Below, one piece after another: positions 11,895 to 22,884 of a stretch of 64,000 nucleotides of DNA. The position numbers and the translations under genes were made by a program. This DNA comes from Cheilinus undulatus (Eukaryota > Chordata > Actinopteri > Labriformes > Labridae). The stretch covers positions 1,120,001 to 1,184,000 of the forward strand of contig NC_054875.1 in assembly GCF_018320785.1 (NCBI RefSeq), given 5' to 3'. Numbering within the stretch: position 1 is the first letter of the stretch; every line of letters starts with the position of its first letter. Under the pieces are notes generated by a model that saw only the letters and a list, made by a program, of their open reading frames with translations, ran no database searches and was not told the DNA's origin.

Positions 11895-13720
11895 TCTTCA
11901 AAGAATAGAATTTTTATAGAGATCAAGGATGACATCTTCAAAGAATAGAATGTTTATAGATGTTAAAGGATGACATCTTCAAAGAATAGAATGTTTATAA
12001 GCGTTAAAGGATGACATCATCTTCAAAGAATAGAATGTTTATAGAAGTTAAAGGATGACATCATCTTCAAAGAAAAGAATGTTTACAGATGTCAAAGGAT
12101 GACTTCATCTTCAAAGAATAGAATGTTAATAGAGATCAAGGATGACATCATCTTCAAAGAATAGAATGCTTATAGACATCAAAGGATGACATCATTTTCA
12201 AAGAATAGAATGTTAACAGAGATCAAGGATGACATCATCTTCAAGGAAAAGAATGTTAATAGACATTAAAGGATGACATCATCTCCAAAGAATAGAATGT
12301 TTATAGATGTCAAAGGATGACATCATCTTCAAAGAACAGAATGTTTATAGGCGTCAAAGGATGACATCATCTTCAAAGAATAGAATGTTTACAGATGTCA
12401 ATGGATGACATCATCTTCGAGGAATAGAATGTTTATAGAGATCAAGGATGACATCATCTTCAAAGAATAGAATGTTTATAGACATTAAAGGATGACATCA
12501 TCTTCAAAGAATAGAATGTTTATAGATGTCAAAGGATGACATCATCTTCAAAGAGTAGAATATTTTAGATGTCAAAGGATGACATCATCTTCAAAGAATA
12601 GAATGTTTATAGACGTTAAAGGATGACATCTTCTTCAAAGAATAGAATCTTTATAGACATTAAAGGATGACATCTTCAAAGAATAGAATGCTTATAGAGA
12701 TCAAGGATGACATCATCTTCAAAGAATAGAATGCTTATAGACATTGAAGGATGGCATCATCTTCAAAGAATAGAATGTTTATAGGTGTGAAAGGATGACA
12801 TCATCTTCAAAGAACAGAATGTTTATAGATGTCAAAAGATGACATCTTCTTCAAAGAATAGAATGTTTATAAGCGTCAAAGGATGACATCATCTTCAAAG
12901 AATAGAATGTTTTCAGACATTAAAGGATGACATCATCTTACAAGAATAGAGTGTTTATATAGATCAAGGATGACATCATCTTCAAAGAATAGTGTTTATA
13001 GACGTCAAAGGATGACATCATCTTCAAAGAATAGAATGTTTATAGGCGTCAGAGGATGACATCATCTTCAAAGAATAGAATGTTTATAGGCGTCAGAGGA
13101 TGACATCATCTTCAAAGAACAGAATGTTTATAGGTGTCAAAGGATGACATCATCTTCAAAGAATAGAATGTTTATAGACGTCAAAGGATGACATCATCTT
13201 CAAAGAATAGAATGTTTATAGGCGTCAGAGGATGACATCATCTTCAAAGAATAGAATGTTTATTGACGTCAAAGGATGACATCATCTTCAAAGAATAGAA
13301 TGTTTATAGGTGTCAAAGGATGACATCATCTTCAAAGAATAGAATGTTTATAGGCGTCAAAGGATGACATCACCTTCAAAGAATAGAATGTTTATAGACA
13401 TTAAAGGATGACATCATCTTCAAAGAATAGAATGTTAATAGAGATCAAGGATGACATCATCTTCAAAGAATAGAATGTTTATAGGCGTCAAAGGATGACA
13501 TCATCTTCAAAGAATAGAATGTTTATAGGCGTCAAAGGATGACATCTTTAAAGAATAGAATATTTTAGATTTCAAAGGATGACATCATCTTCAAAGAATA
13601 GAATGTTTATAGGCGTCAAAGGATGACATCATCTTCAAAGAATAGAATGTTTATAGATGTCAAAGGATGACATCATCTTCAAAGAAAAGAATGTTTATAG
13701 ACATCAACGGATGTCTTCAT
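11895..13720. repeat. 44-bp minisatellite carrying TGACATCA in nearly every unit
   Basis: About 40 copies of AAAGGATGACATCATCTTCA, AAGAATAGAATGTTTATAGA, CGTC. Nearly every unit holds the near-palindrome GATGACATCATC, and many also hold GACGTCAAAGG; both resemble the ATF/CREB site TGACGTCA. Some units are shortened to GATGACATCTTC. It lies between emd and the ninjurin gene. Confidence 0.95.
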
Positions 13721-14540
13721 CTTTTATAGATACAACGATTATAGAAGGAATGTTTGTGAAGCTGGTGGTGTCTTTTTCCCTCCATTTTTTACCAAATTGT
13801 AGGCCATTGTAGGTAACCCCTCCCTTAACCTCCTCCCTGTTCACTATCGATCTGTTCATATTCTCTCGTTAACGGTCCAAACCAAATCTGCACCAATGCT
13901 GACTTATGGAGTGCATTCAATAGCTTTCATGACTCATCAAGGAAAGAACAGGAGCATCATACCAACATAAAAAACAAATTATTTACTGTGAAAATCAGAA
14001 TAAATTTTAGTCTCTAAAAAACAAATACAGACTGTTTATTTGATGTCTCGTGTTTACAAGGGCTCACAAAAAATACACAATATCAGATAAAACAATGCTA
14101 CGTACAAAAAGAAGAAGAGTTGTCCTCATGTTGTGGAGTGATTTTATCAAGTCTGTCAGGCAGAAGATCCTGGTTTTATAGAATACCTGTCTCTGTGGTG
14201 GATCATCTCTAAGTCTGCTGTGAAACCCTCCACCAGGGTCCACCAGAGTTCACTCCAAACACCCCAGTGAGTGAGGGGTAGTGGTTTTAGGAAGGCCGTC
14301 CGTGGTCCACTAACCCAGTCAGGAACCTAGAGGTTCTGAAGAAGTCTCTGATGAAGTCTCTGAAGACAAAGGGGGACCAGGACTCATTCTGGTCTACAGT
14401 GGTCCCGTCATGTTCAGGTCAAGAGGTGGAACTGGGAGAATTTGAGGCTCCTGAATCGACATCTCAGGTGTTCCTAAAGACCTGCAGACAGACGAGCAGG
14501 GTCAGTCTCATCAGAACGTTCTGTGTGTTCTTTCTTTACT
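13721..14540 (-). other. Probable 3' end region of the ninjurin gene
   Basis: Unique sequence. TTTATT at 14035-14040 is an AATAAA signal on the minus strand and could end the ninjurin transcript. The terminal coding exon could not be located with confidence. Confidence 0.4.
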
Positions 14541-15263
14541 GTCTCATGATGTTTATTAACCATCCAGCCTGTCTCTAGTGTTTATTAACCATCCAGCCTG
14601 TCTCAGGATGTTTATTAACCATCCAGCCTGTCTCATGATGTTTGTTAACCATCCAGCCTGTCTCAGGATGTTTATTAACCATCCAGCCTGTCTCATGATG
14701 TTTATTAACCATCCAGCCTGTCTCATGATGTTTGTTAACCATCCAGCCTGTCTCATGATGTTTATTAACCATCCAGCCTGTCTCATGATGTTTATTAACC
14801 ATCCAGCCTGTCTCATGATGTTTGTTAACCATCCAGCCTGTCTCATGATGTTTATTAACCATCCAGCCTGTCTCATGATGTTTATTAACCATCCAGCCTG
14901 TCTCATGATGTTTGTTAACCATCCAGCCTGTCTCATGATGTTTATTAACCATCCAGCCTGTCTCATGATGTTTATTAACCATCCAGCCTGTCTCATGATG
15001 TTTGTTAACCATCCAGCCTGTCTCTAGTGTTTATTAACCATCCAGCCTGTCTCATGATGTTTGTTAACCATCCAGCCTGTCTCATGATGTTTATTAACCA
15101 TCCAGCCTGTCTCATGATGTTTATTAACCATCCAGCCTGTCTCATGATGTTTATTAACCATCCAGCCTGTCTCATGATGTTTATTAACCATCCAGCCTGT
15201 CTCATGATGTTTGTTAACCATCCAGCCTGTCTCATGATGTTTGTCAACCATCCAGCCTGTCTC
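14541..15263. repeat. 30-bp minisatellite beside the ninjurin exon
   Basis: About 24 copies of TGTCTCATGATGTTTATTAA plus CCATCCAGCC. The unit is a multiple of three and lacks stops in several frames, so both strands show long but meaningless repetitive reading frames. Variants GTTTATT/GTTTGTT recur in a partly regular three-unit order. It lies about 100 bp 3' of ninjurin exon 3, in either its last intron or its 3' UTR. Confidence 0.95.
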
Positions 15264-15357
15264 TCCATGGAGATGTGTCATGTTTTGGTAGATTTTTCAA
15301 CATTTTCTTCATCGGTTTGGTAATCTGTCCATTTTGTGGATTTAAAGTCGCCCAGCC

Positions 15358-17761
15358 TTACCTGGCAGAATATCCCTCGAAGCCCAGCGCCGTGATGAAG
15401 ATGTTGATGAGGACGGTGAAGAAGACGAAGACCGTGGCCACGTTGTTCATGCGGTTCAGCTTTGCGTGTTTCCTCACGTCGTTCAGATCGTACTTCACTG
15501 CAGACACGAACACAGTGAGGTCAGACACAAAAAAAGAGGATAAAGACAGGAAGGCGGCCTCAAACTGAAGGGGAGAGAGGAGGTTAGCTCCAGGAAACTA
15601 CAGCTGATGACTGAGGAACAGCCGAGCTCTGTGAAGTTTTAGGGAACAGGACAGAGAAGAGGAACTTTGAGGCCGTAGATGCTGAAGGACTCACCGATGA
15701 AGACGAGCAGCAGCCCCACGATGACCTGCAGCGTGATGGAGAGCGACAGCAGGACGATGAGGGGGATGTAGAAGCGGTAGTGGGGCCCCACGTAGAGGAC
15801 CGTCTTCAGCTGGGACGAGTTGGCCATCAGCAGGGCCACGTCCAGCATGCTCTGGGCCGCGCTCTTCTTCGTGGCGTAGTGGTTGATGTTCATGGGGCGC
15901 TGGCGTTTACCTGAGCAGGAAGTCCCAGCCTGGAGGGGAGGAGGGGAAAGGAGAGGTCTGAGAGCAGGTTCAGTTCCTGAATGAGGCCAAGACACTGCTC
16001 CGTTTAAAACAGGACCAGATCCTTAAACCATGACCTGGAAAAATCCAACCCCACTGACAACTCTTTAATTCTACCGCAGGGCAAGACACACAATAACGGG
16101 CATTTTACTGTTTTTAGTGATCACTGCAGGTAAGGCCACATATAGAGGGGATAAAGGAGAGAGTATTCTGGGCCCAGGGGGGCCATGGAGGTCAGCAGAG
16201 TCCTGATCCACTTTAAAGTGAACCTGTGAAAACCTGAGAAATAACCTGATCAAAACAACATTTAACTATCCAAGCTGAAGGATAATAAAGCTTTTATCAG
16301 GATGTAAACCCTTTCTTTAAACAGAATGACCTTTTAATGGATGATGTTAAAAATGAGGACGGACCCTGAACTAAACTATGAGGAACAAAAATCACAGCAG
16401 AACCACGAGAATCAGGATGAAGAAGAAGGAACTGAGGAACCTTAAATGGTTAAAGCATTAAATAACTGAAGAGAGACAAAAATGGGTGAAAAGCAGTTAA
16501 AAGTTCTAAAGAATTTTCAAGAAGTGGAAAAAAAAATAGGCAAAAAAGGTTAAAAAGGCACAGGGGCCAAAGAAAGCAAAACAGGCAAGAAGAAGTGCTG
16601 ATAAAGAATTTTTAAAAGTTAGAAACGGTTTAATAGAGGCAAACTGGGTGAAAAATGGCCATTAAGCAGCAATAATGGCCCTAAAAGTGGTGAAAAGCAG
16701 TTGAAAAGTGATGGAAATGAACAAAAAAGTGTCAAAAATGGATTTAAAGTAAAGAAATATGGCAAAAAAAAGGTTCAAAGCAGCAAATGAGGGGTTAAAA
16801 GTGACAATAAGGTGTTAAAATGGATTAAAGGATGTCAAAGTGGTGAAAAGGGGTTAAAAAGTATCAAAAATGTTTTAAGAGAGGCAAAAAGCCATAAAGT
16901 GGTCACGTTTGCTGTAAAAAGGGGGAAAATGTTGAATTGTAGGACACTTTAAAGGTCACATATTTAACCCTTTCAGACAGGTTTATACCGTCTCAGAGGT
17001 CCTGAACCATGTCGGAGAAGTCTGTGTCTGTAAAAACACTCCAGTATTGATGTCTGCCTGTCTAAAACTCCTCTGTTCCAGCCCTGATCAGAACCAGCTG
17101 GTTCTGTGTCTGTAGCTTTAAATGTTAATGAGCTGTCTGACTCTGCCCCTGACCCCGCCCCTCTCAGGAAATGGATGTGGCTCTCCTGATCCTTCTCTCA
17201 GCTGGCATCTCAGAGGAGGATCAGGAGAGGAGGGCGGAACTTTCTTCCAGGTGAGGAGGGCCAACTGAACCTGGGGGTGGGGCTAACTCTCCGCATGACA
17301 TCATGAGGGGAAAATCTGAGAACGGCTTGTTTCAGCACACGTTTGCTGAAGGGTGGAAGAAGAGGGGGGTGGAGGGAATACTTATATTTTTGTTAGAAGG
17401 GCCTTTTACATTTCCAACATCAGAACCTGGTTTTGGTCCGACACGTTTCCTAAATGAGGGAACTGGGAGGACGCCAGCTCCTACGTCGGTGAGCCTGGGG
17501 GCCTCTCGGGGGTGCTCGGGGGCCCTGCTGGTCCTGGGCGGGTTCTTGTCCAGCCTGGGGCTCCTTTCCTGTCGTCCCCCTCTCTCTTGTTCCTGTTCTG
17601 ACTTTGATAAAGGACCAGAGCTGTAAACACACTCTCAGGGTCAGGGTTCAGTCTAATACTCATTCTTATGTCACCGTGTTTCTAACAACAAACACAGGTG
17701 TGTTTTTGTTCCCAGGTGTGGCTGTGAGAGGAGAGAGACAGGTGATGACTCACCTGGGAGG

Positions 17762-17796
<35 letters not shown>

Positions 17797-20563
17797 GGAG
17801 AGAGAGAGAGAGAGAGAGAACATGACAGAACAAGCTCTGGACTGTTGTTTCTCTACATACATGAGACGGTCACATGACACAGGTATGAGAGCTGGAGGAG
17901 AACATTTAACCTCCGTCTGTGACCGTTCTAACATTTCATCTCATCACACCAATGTCATTACCTACGCCAAGGAGGTCATGTGATCAGCTGGGTTTGTTCG
18001 CAACATAACTCAAAAAGTCAAGGATGGATTTTGATGAAATTTTCAGGAAATGTCAGAAATGGCATAAGGAAGAACTGATTAGATTTTGGGAGTGATCCGG
18101 ATCACCGTCTGGATCCAGGAATTTTTTTAAAGGATTCTGTACTATTGGGAGATAGGGCTAATGGTGGAGGTCTGTGCTGTTACCACTGTACACCAGGAGA
18201 TGGCGGACATGAGTAACTTCAATCCCAGCAGCACTTGTGGGTGTGTTTCTGTTCAAAGTTTTGGAGTTTATAGAGTTTGAAAGACGCACGCCCGGTGGAG
18301 GAGACGAGTCGGAGCATAACAGAGAGAAAGACAGCGAATTGTAGCGAGAATACTCACAATGCTGGGAGGAATAGAGGAATATTCACCCTCTGACATGACT
18401 TCCAGTCATCTGGTGGGACCATGGGTGCATCTGTTGGCACCCGTAGCGAAGCCTAACCCCTAAGCCAATGCTTTGCCTCACTGTGTCTCCACCCCACCGG
18501 GGAGGGAGTAATAGGCGAATGCCGTGGTGGGGGGCACATGGGGACGGATCCAGGAATGTTTAAAGGATTCTTCTCTACTGGGAGACAGGGCTGATAGAGG
18601 AGGTCTGTGCTCTCTGAGTGCTTTTCTAGTTGAATGTGATTTATCCTCTCATCATTTATCCTCTCACTGATAGTTCCTTTCCAGATGTTAGAGCTGCCCA
18701 CGCCATAGGCACTAATGCAACCCCAGACCATCAGAGGACCAGGCTCTAGACCTGAGCCAGGAGAACAAGCTGGATGCTCCAGATCCTCTTTAGTCCACAG
18801 GACACGGCGTCTGTGCTTTCCTCTGACCACAGAACAGTTTTCCATGTTTCCTCTGACCACAGAACAGTTTTCCATGTTTCCTCTGACCACAGAACAGTTT
18901 TCCATGTTTCCTCTGACCACAGAACAGTTTTCCATGTCTCCTCTGACCACAGAACAGTTTTCCATGTTTCCTCAGTCCATGTTAAATGAGCTTTGGTCCA
19001 GAGAAGATGGACCATGGTGTTTCTGGATCCTGTTCACATATGGCTTCTTCTCTCCATGATCCAGCTTTGACTGTCATTGGTGGATGGCACGGCCGACTGT
19101 GTTGACAGACGATGATTTCTGGAACTTCCTGAGCCCATGCAGGGATTTCACTACAGAATCATGCCTGTTTTTAATGCAGTGGCCCCTGAGGGCCCCTTCA
19201 GCCTTGTGCCTTGCTCTCAGAGATTTCTCCAGATTCTCTGAGTCTGTTGATGATATTCTGGACTGTAGATGGAGGGTTAGGGTTAGGGCAAGGCAGTTGG
19301 GTAGGGTATACCCCGGAGCCTACACTAGGGTTAGGGTCAGGGTTAGGGTCAGGGTTAGGGTCAGTTCCTTCCTGATAAACTGTCAGCGATCTCTCAGTGA
19401 TGACTCATCTCTCTTCTGCTCAGTCAGAGAAAGTTAAACTTTGTTTGTTTTCTGCCATCACACCTGTGATTCACATGTCACACCTCAGTGAGACTCTGAC
19501 TCACACAGCTCTCACTCACTCACTCACTCACTCACTCACTCACTCACTCACTCACTCATTCATCTATTCATCCAAAGCCAATCAGATCACAGAAGTCTCC
19601 TACATCACCAGGGTCACAGAGAACTGAACAGAGGTTCTCAACCTGAGGGTTGGGGCTCAGAACAGGTCACAGGTGAAACATGAAGGGTCACCTGTCTGTC
19701 TCAACATGTCAGCCCTGCCTCATGACCAGGACCAGAGGGATCTGGATCAGCTCCAGGCCCCTGTGGCCCTGCAGGTCCAGCTAAAGAATCTGACATAAAT
19801 GTGAGCAGATCCTTTAAGAGGAGCTCCTCTGCTCACATCTGGACCTGATTTATTCTCAGAGATGTTTTCATAAAGTCTGGAGATTAAAGAAAGATGTAAG
19901 AACACGCTGAAGAACACGCCGAAGAACACGCCTGAAGAACATGCTGAAGAACACGCTGAAGAACACGCCTGAAGAACACGCTGAAGAACACGCTGAAGAA
20001 CACGCCTGAAGAACACGCTGAAGAACACGCCTGAAGAACACGCCTGAAGAACACGCTGAAGAACACGCTGAAGAACACGCCTGAAGAACACGCTGAAGAA
20101 CACGCTGAAGAACACGCCTGAAGAACACGCTGAAGAACACGCCTGAAGAACACGCCTGAAGAACACGCTGAAGAACACGCCTGAAGAACACGCTGAAGAA
20201 CACAGAGCTGAACAGAGGAGGAAACAAAAGAGAGAGGAACAGGATCCAGCGGTTACATCAGCAGAAGCTCAGAGAGTTTCAGTAAAACTCTTTTATTTAT
20301 TTAGGATCAGAAGTCTGAGATCTTCAGTCTGGGTGAAATAATGACATCATCCCGCCCCGGCCCTCTAGGAGCCGATGTCTAGAGCTGAAGATGAGGAGGG
20401 TAAAATCAGCAGAAACAGACGTTCACAGAATAAACCTCAGCTCCAGAGATTTAAAGAAAGTAAAAGTAAAGACCAGCAGAGTAGTTTGTGTGTTTACCTC
20501 GATATCTCCGGGTTTGTTCAGAAGGATCCCCTCTCCTCCGTTCAGTCTGCAGTCAGGGTCCAT
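15358..20563 (-). CDS. Ninjurin family membrane protein (NINJ1/NINJ2-like), three coding exons visible
   Basis: Coding exons on the minus strand: 20563-20498 (MDPDCRLNGGEGILLNKPGD-IE), 15929-15695 and 15497-15362; phases 0 and 1 join cleanly. Exon 2 carries the ninjurin signature INHYATKKSAAQSMLDVALL followed by MANSSQLKTVL and a first hydrophobic helix (FYIPLIVLLSLSITLQVIVG). Exon 3 gives VKYDLNDVRKHAKLNRMNN and a second helix (VATVFVFFTVLINIFITALG). Ninjurins are small two-pass plasma-membrane proteins; NINJ1 oligomerises to rupture the membrane in lytic death. Exon 3 ends in a strong donor, CCAG|GTAAGG. If that is not spliced, the frame stops at once (AGG TAA, 15360-15358), giving 146 residues, within family range. 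The residues ALLMANSSQLK favour NINJ1 and HYATKK and LDVAL favour NINJ2, so the paralogue is left open. Confidence 0.88.
16130..16960. mobile_element. Degenerate A-rich element remnants in ninjurin intron 1
   Basis: 16130-16250 matches the segment at 11007-11110 (GGGGATAAA..., GGGGGCCATGGAGG). From about 16480 to 16920 runs a diverged series of GGTGAAAAG..GGCAAAAA units like the interior of the hAT-like copies at 8553 and 40865. Ends and target duplication are not clear. Confidence 0.45.
16961..17760. other. Ninjurin intron 1, no gene seen
   Basis: The stretch at about 17000-17290 (TTTAAATGTTAATGAGCTGT and the GC-rich sequence after it) has the look of a teleost interspersed repeat but could not be assigned. 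The short open frames at 17303-17663 have no recognisable motif. Confidence 0.35.
17761..17820. repeat. (GT)n-(GA)n compound microsatellite
   Basis: GTGTGTGTGTGTG followed directly by a GAGA run interrupted once by GGGA. Confidence 0.95.
17965..18636. mobile_element. Interspersed repeat, family unassigned, with internal insertion
   Basis: It contains the teleost-repeat-like phrases AACATAACTCAAAAAGTCAA and GGGAGTGATCCGGATCACCG, and ends GGAGGTCTGTGCTCTCTGAG. The segment at about 18107-18172 (GGATCCAGGAAT to GGAGGTCTGTGCT) is repeated at 18546-18612, enclosing about 370 bp of different sequence. That pattern suggests an insertion with duplication or two overlapping copies. No coding capacity was seen. 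Confidence 0.5.
18640..19265 (-). pseudogene. Tc1/mariner-type (DD34E) transposase fossil
   Basis: The minus strand reads pieces of a fish Tc1 transposase: LMVWGCISAYGVGSSNIWKG with TIS, EDLEHPAC, AHLTWTEETWKTVLWSEE, and upstream sequence matching the usual order. Frames shift between pieces and segments are missing, so it is dead. The region around the first catalytic Asp (WSDES in active relatives, WSEE here) is amplified into a 30-bp tandem repeat at 18816-18965. Terminal inverted repeats were not identified. It lies in ninjurin intron 1. Confidence 0.8.
18816..18980. repeat. 30-bp minisatellite born inside the Tc1 fossil
   Basis: Five copies of TTTCCTCTGACCACAGAACA plus GTTTTCCATG, each coding (minus strand) for ETWKTVLWSE. 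One copy differs by TCTC for TTTC. Confidence 0.95.
19275..19372. repeat. Interstitial telomere-like TTAGGG tract
   Basis: GGGTTAGGGTTAGGG at 19275, then CTAGGGTTAGGGTCAGGGTT and alternating GGGTTA/GGGTCA hexamers at 19327-19362. These are short degenerate tracts of the vertebrate telomere motif. Confidence 0.8.
19508..19560. repeat. (CTCA)n microsatellite
   Basis: About twelve perfect CTCA units. Confidence 0.95.
19629..19705. mobile_element. hAT-like element end fragment
   Basis: CAGAGGTTCTCAACCTGAGG followed by GTTGGGGCTCAGAACAGGTC matches the CAGGGGTTCTCAACC-type terminus. No partner end was seen, so this is probably a truncated copy. Confidence 0.4.
19898..20203. repeat. 15/16-bp minisatellite in ninjurin intron 1
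   Basis: About twenty units of GAAGAACACGCT (15-bp spacing) or GAAGAACACGCCT (16-bp spacing), interleaved. Mixed 15- and 16-bp units spread open reading across frames on the minus strand; these frames are artefacts. Confidence 0.95.
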
Positions 20564-21487
20564 GCTGTCCTCAGGAAACTATCCTCCTCCTCCTCCTCTT
20601 CTTCCTCCTGCTGCTGCCGATGTGATGACGGTCTGCTCTGGGGCCTCAGAGGTGTGAGCTTTAAAGACGGAGGACAGGACAAACAAGCCTGACGACTCCT
20701 CCAGTTCCACCCTGAACCCTCCCACCAGAGTCCTGTTCTCTCTGACGTCACTGTTTCTGCCTCCAGGCTCTCAGGCAGGACCAGGGTTCAGGTCTGACGT
20801 CTACAGGTGGGTGAACAGGAACTCTGGAGACCGCTTTAGGAGACTTTCTGCAGACTTTGTCTGCTCTGCATCACTGATGACATTCTGGAGGTCAAAGGTC
20901 AGATTAACAGGGTCTTATGTTCATCCTGTGCTACTTTATCACCTCTCCCCTCAGACCTGGAGATCCTCCTTCACCTGGGCTAAGACTCCGCCCACCTGGG
21001 AACAATCCACAGAGAACGCGTTCACTTCATCGATCTGTTCCTGCCCTCACCCGTCCACCATAAGGGGGCGCTCTGGGACCCTGCCAAACGGGGCCCATTG
21101 AGGTCAGCAGATCCTGGTCCAATGTGAAGTTTAGCTGATCACCATATTTGATGTTCATCTGAATAATAACTGGTTTTATTCATTAATGCTATAGTATTAG
21201 AAAGTAATGTTAGACTTCAGGATGCCAGAAAATAATGTTATATGAGACAGCTTCAGCACAGAAATGATTTAACAGCCAGAAACGACACAAACATGGGCAA
21301 CAAAGGGAAAAAAACCCCAGAAATCATGGTAAAACTCAGTTTAAAGGGGCAAATAAAAAGTGAAGATGGCTTAAATGAGGTAAAAAGAGTAAAAAAAAAA
21401 GGGTTAACAGTGGCAGAAATCAGTGAAAATGACTGAGAATACATGGGTATGTATTTCTCAGGGGTTAAACTGCAACAAAGTTTCTAC
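20564..21487. other. Ninjurin upstream flank
   Basis: It begins with the CT-rich (GAGGAG on the minus strand) leader before the ninjurin ATG at 20563. The segment at 21058-21170 (GGGGCGCTCTGGGACC to GGCCCATTGAGGTCAGCAG) matches the repeat at 11007 and 16145. A GGCAAATAAAAAGTGAAGAT-type A-rich stretch follows at about 21260-21440. No gene was found. Confidence 0.45.
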
Positions 21488-21975
21488 GACGGGTTCAGCC
21501 ACATGTGGCTCTTTTGTGTCTTAATTTTAAATTTTCCCTGAGAAAACTGTAAAAAAGGGAAACTTTTTTTCCATTTTTGTCACTTTTCATCCATTTAAGC
21601 TGTCTTTTGTCATTAAATACCACTTGTTTCCTATTTTATGCCCATTTTTGCCTCTTTCAACTGCTTTTTGCCCATTTTAGTCAGTTTCCACTCATTTTTT
21701 TGCCTTGTTTTTCTCACATTGGTACCATTTTTTGCCACCTGTAACACATTTTTTTTGTAACTTCTCACCCATTTGTTGCTACTTACTGACTCTGTTTCCA
21801 CTTTTTCTCCCCTTTTCACCCATTTTTGCTTCTTTTTGACCATTTTTGCCACCTTTAACTTATTTCTATTACTACTCCAAGCTGTTTTTGCCACTTTCCA
21901 CCACTCAGATTGTGGTTCTTGCAAAGGTATTTTTCATCAGTTTGGTTCTTGGGTGAACAGGGTTGAGTAACACTG
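21488..21975 (-). mobile_element. Nonautonomous hAT-like element, reverse orientation
   Basis: This is a reverse-oriented relative of 40865-41586. It starts near CAGCCACATGTGGCTCTTTT, has an interior of TTTTTGCC(C/A)ATTTT units, and ends CAGGGTTGAGTAACACTG, the exact complement-type of the left terminus there. A target duplication is not visible. Confidence 0.6.
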
Positions 21976-22019
21976 GGCTAACTTCAGACTAAAGTGGGAC
22001 TAATGGGTTTGGGTTAGCA

Positions 22020-22400
22020 GGGGCAAAAAAAAAAAGGTGAAAAATGGTTTTAAGTTGCAAAACATGCAGAAATGAGTTAAACCTGCAAAAACATGGCTAA
22101 TGATGGCTAAATGTGTCAAAAAATGTGATGAAAATGTGTTATAAGTGGTAAAAAAAAAAGGCAGAAACAAGGGGAAAATGGCTTACAAGTGGCCAAAAAA
22201 AAAAAAAAAAAAAACATGACCAAAGTGTCTATGAGACAATTATGCATTAAAAGTTGCAATAAATAAGGTTAAAATGGATTTAAGCGTAAAATGGATTAAA
22301 AGTGCCGTAAAAATCGGCAAACGAGGGTTATAAATAAATAAATAAATAAATACAAAATAGGTGAAAATGGGTTACAAGTGGTCTAAACAGCTTAAACCTA
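22020..22400. repeat. Degenerate GGCAAAAA / GGTGAAAA A-rich tract
   Basis: Diverged A-rich units, including a 20-nt poly-A run (about 22197-22216) and a short (AAAT)n at about 22332, resemble the interior of the neighbouring hAT-like element. It is probably another truncated copy. Confidence 0.5.
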
Positions 22401-22884
22401 GCGACAGCTTCTCTAGTAGGATTTCCACACAGTCGCCCTTTTCCAACTTTTTTTGTTTAAAAAATGTTATGTTTTTGTAAATTTAGGATCTTTAAAATCT
22501 GAAAAACAGCTTTTAGGAAATGAACAGATCCTCTTTATTTAGGTCACAGTGGCTCTAACATGCAGTCGCGTTTTCATTCAAATTACTGATTTATTTTTGA
22601 AGACAAATCTTACAAGCAGAGTAACTTCCACCACAATTACACGATTAAGTAATTATGTACAAAGTAATTATGATTATGTACAAAATTAAAAAAAAACAGG
22701 AAAGCCTTCAATAAGAAAAAACTCCTTTATAATTCTAAAGAGCATTTTTTCATCTTTATTTCCACACAGTAACATCTAATCTTAATTCATATTTTAGCTC
22801 TCGGTTCATTTTGTTTCCTTCTTTCGAGCCGCTGTACAGGAAGTTATCTTTTTCCGTTTCCGGTACGTCGCTCTTCTTTCCAAC

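Noticed and set aside
14541-15263. Regular repeats that could be mistaken for a CRISPR array
   Set aside because: Units are directly adjacent with no unique spacers; this is eukaryotic minisatellite. The same holds for every other array in the window.
14556-15323. Several 85-149-codon repetitive frames on both strands (HPACLMMFIN / RQAGWLINIM)
   Set aside because: The 30-bp unit is a multiple of three and lacks stops, so frames are open by composition; no start context or conserved domain.
17303-17663. Frames of 60-107 codons in ninjurin intron 1
   Set aside because: No known domain, no splice or promoter support; GC-rich chance frames.
19747-20227. Frames of 89-143 codons with RRVLQACSSACSS repeats
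   Set aside because: Product of mixed 15/16-bp repeat units in ninjurin intron 1.
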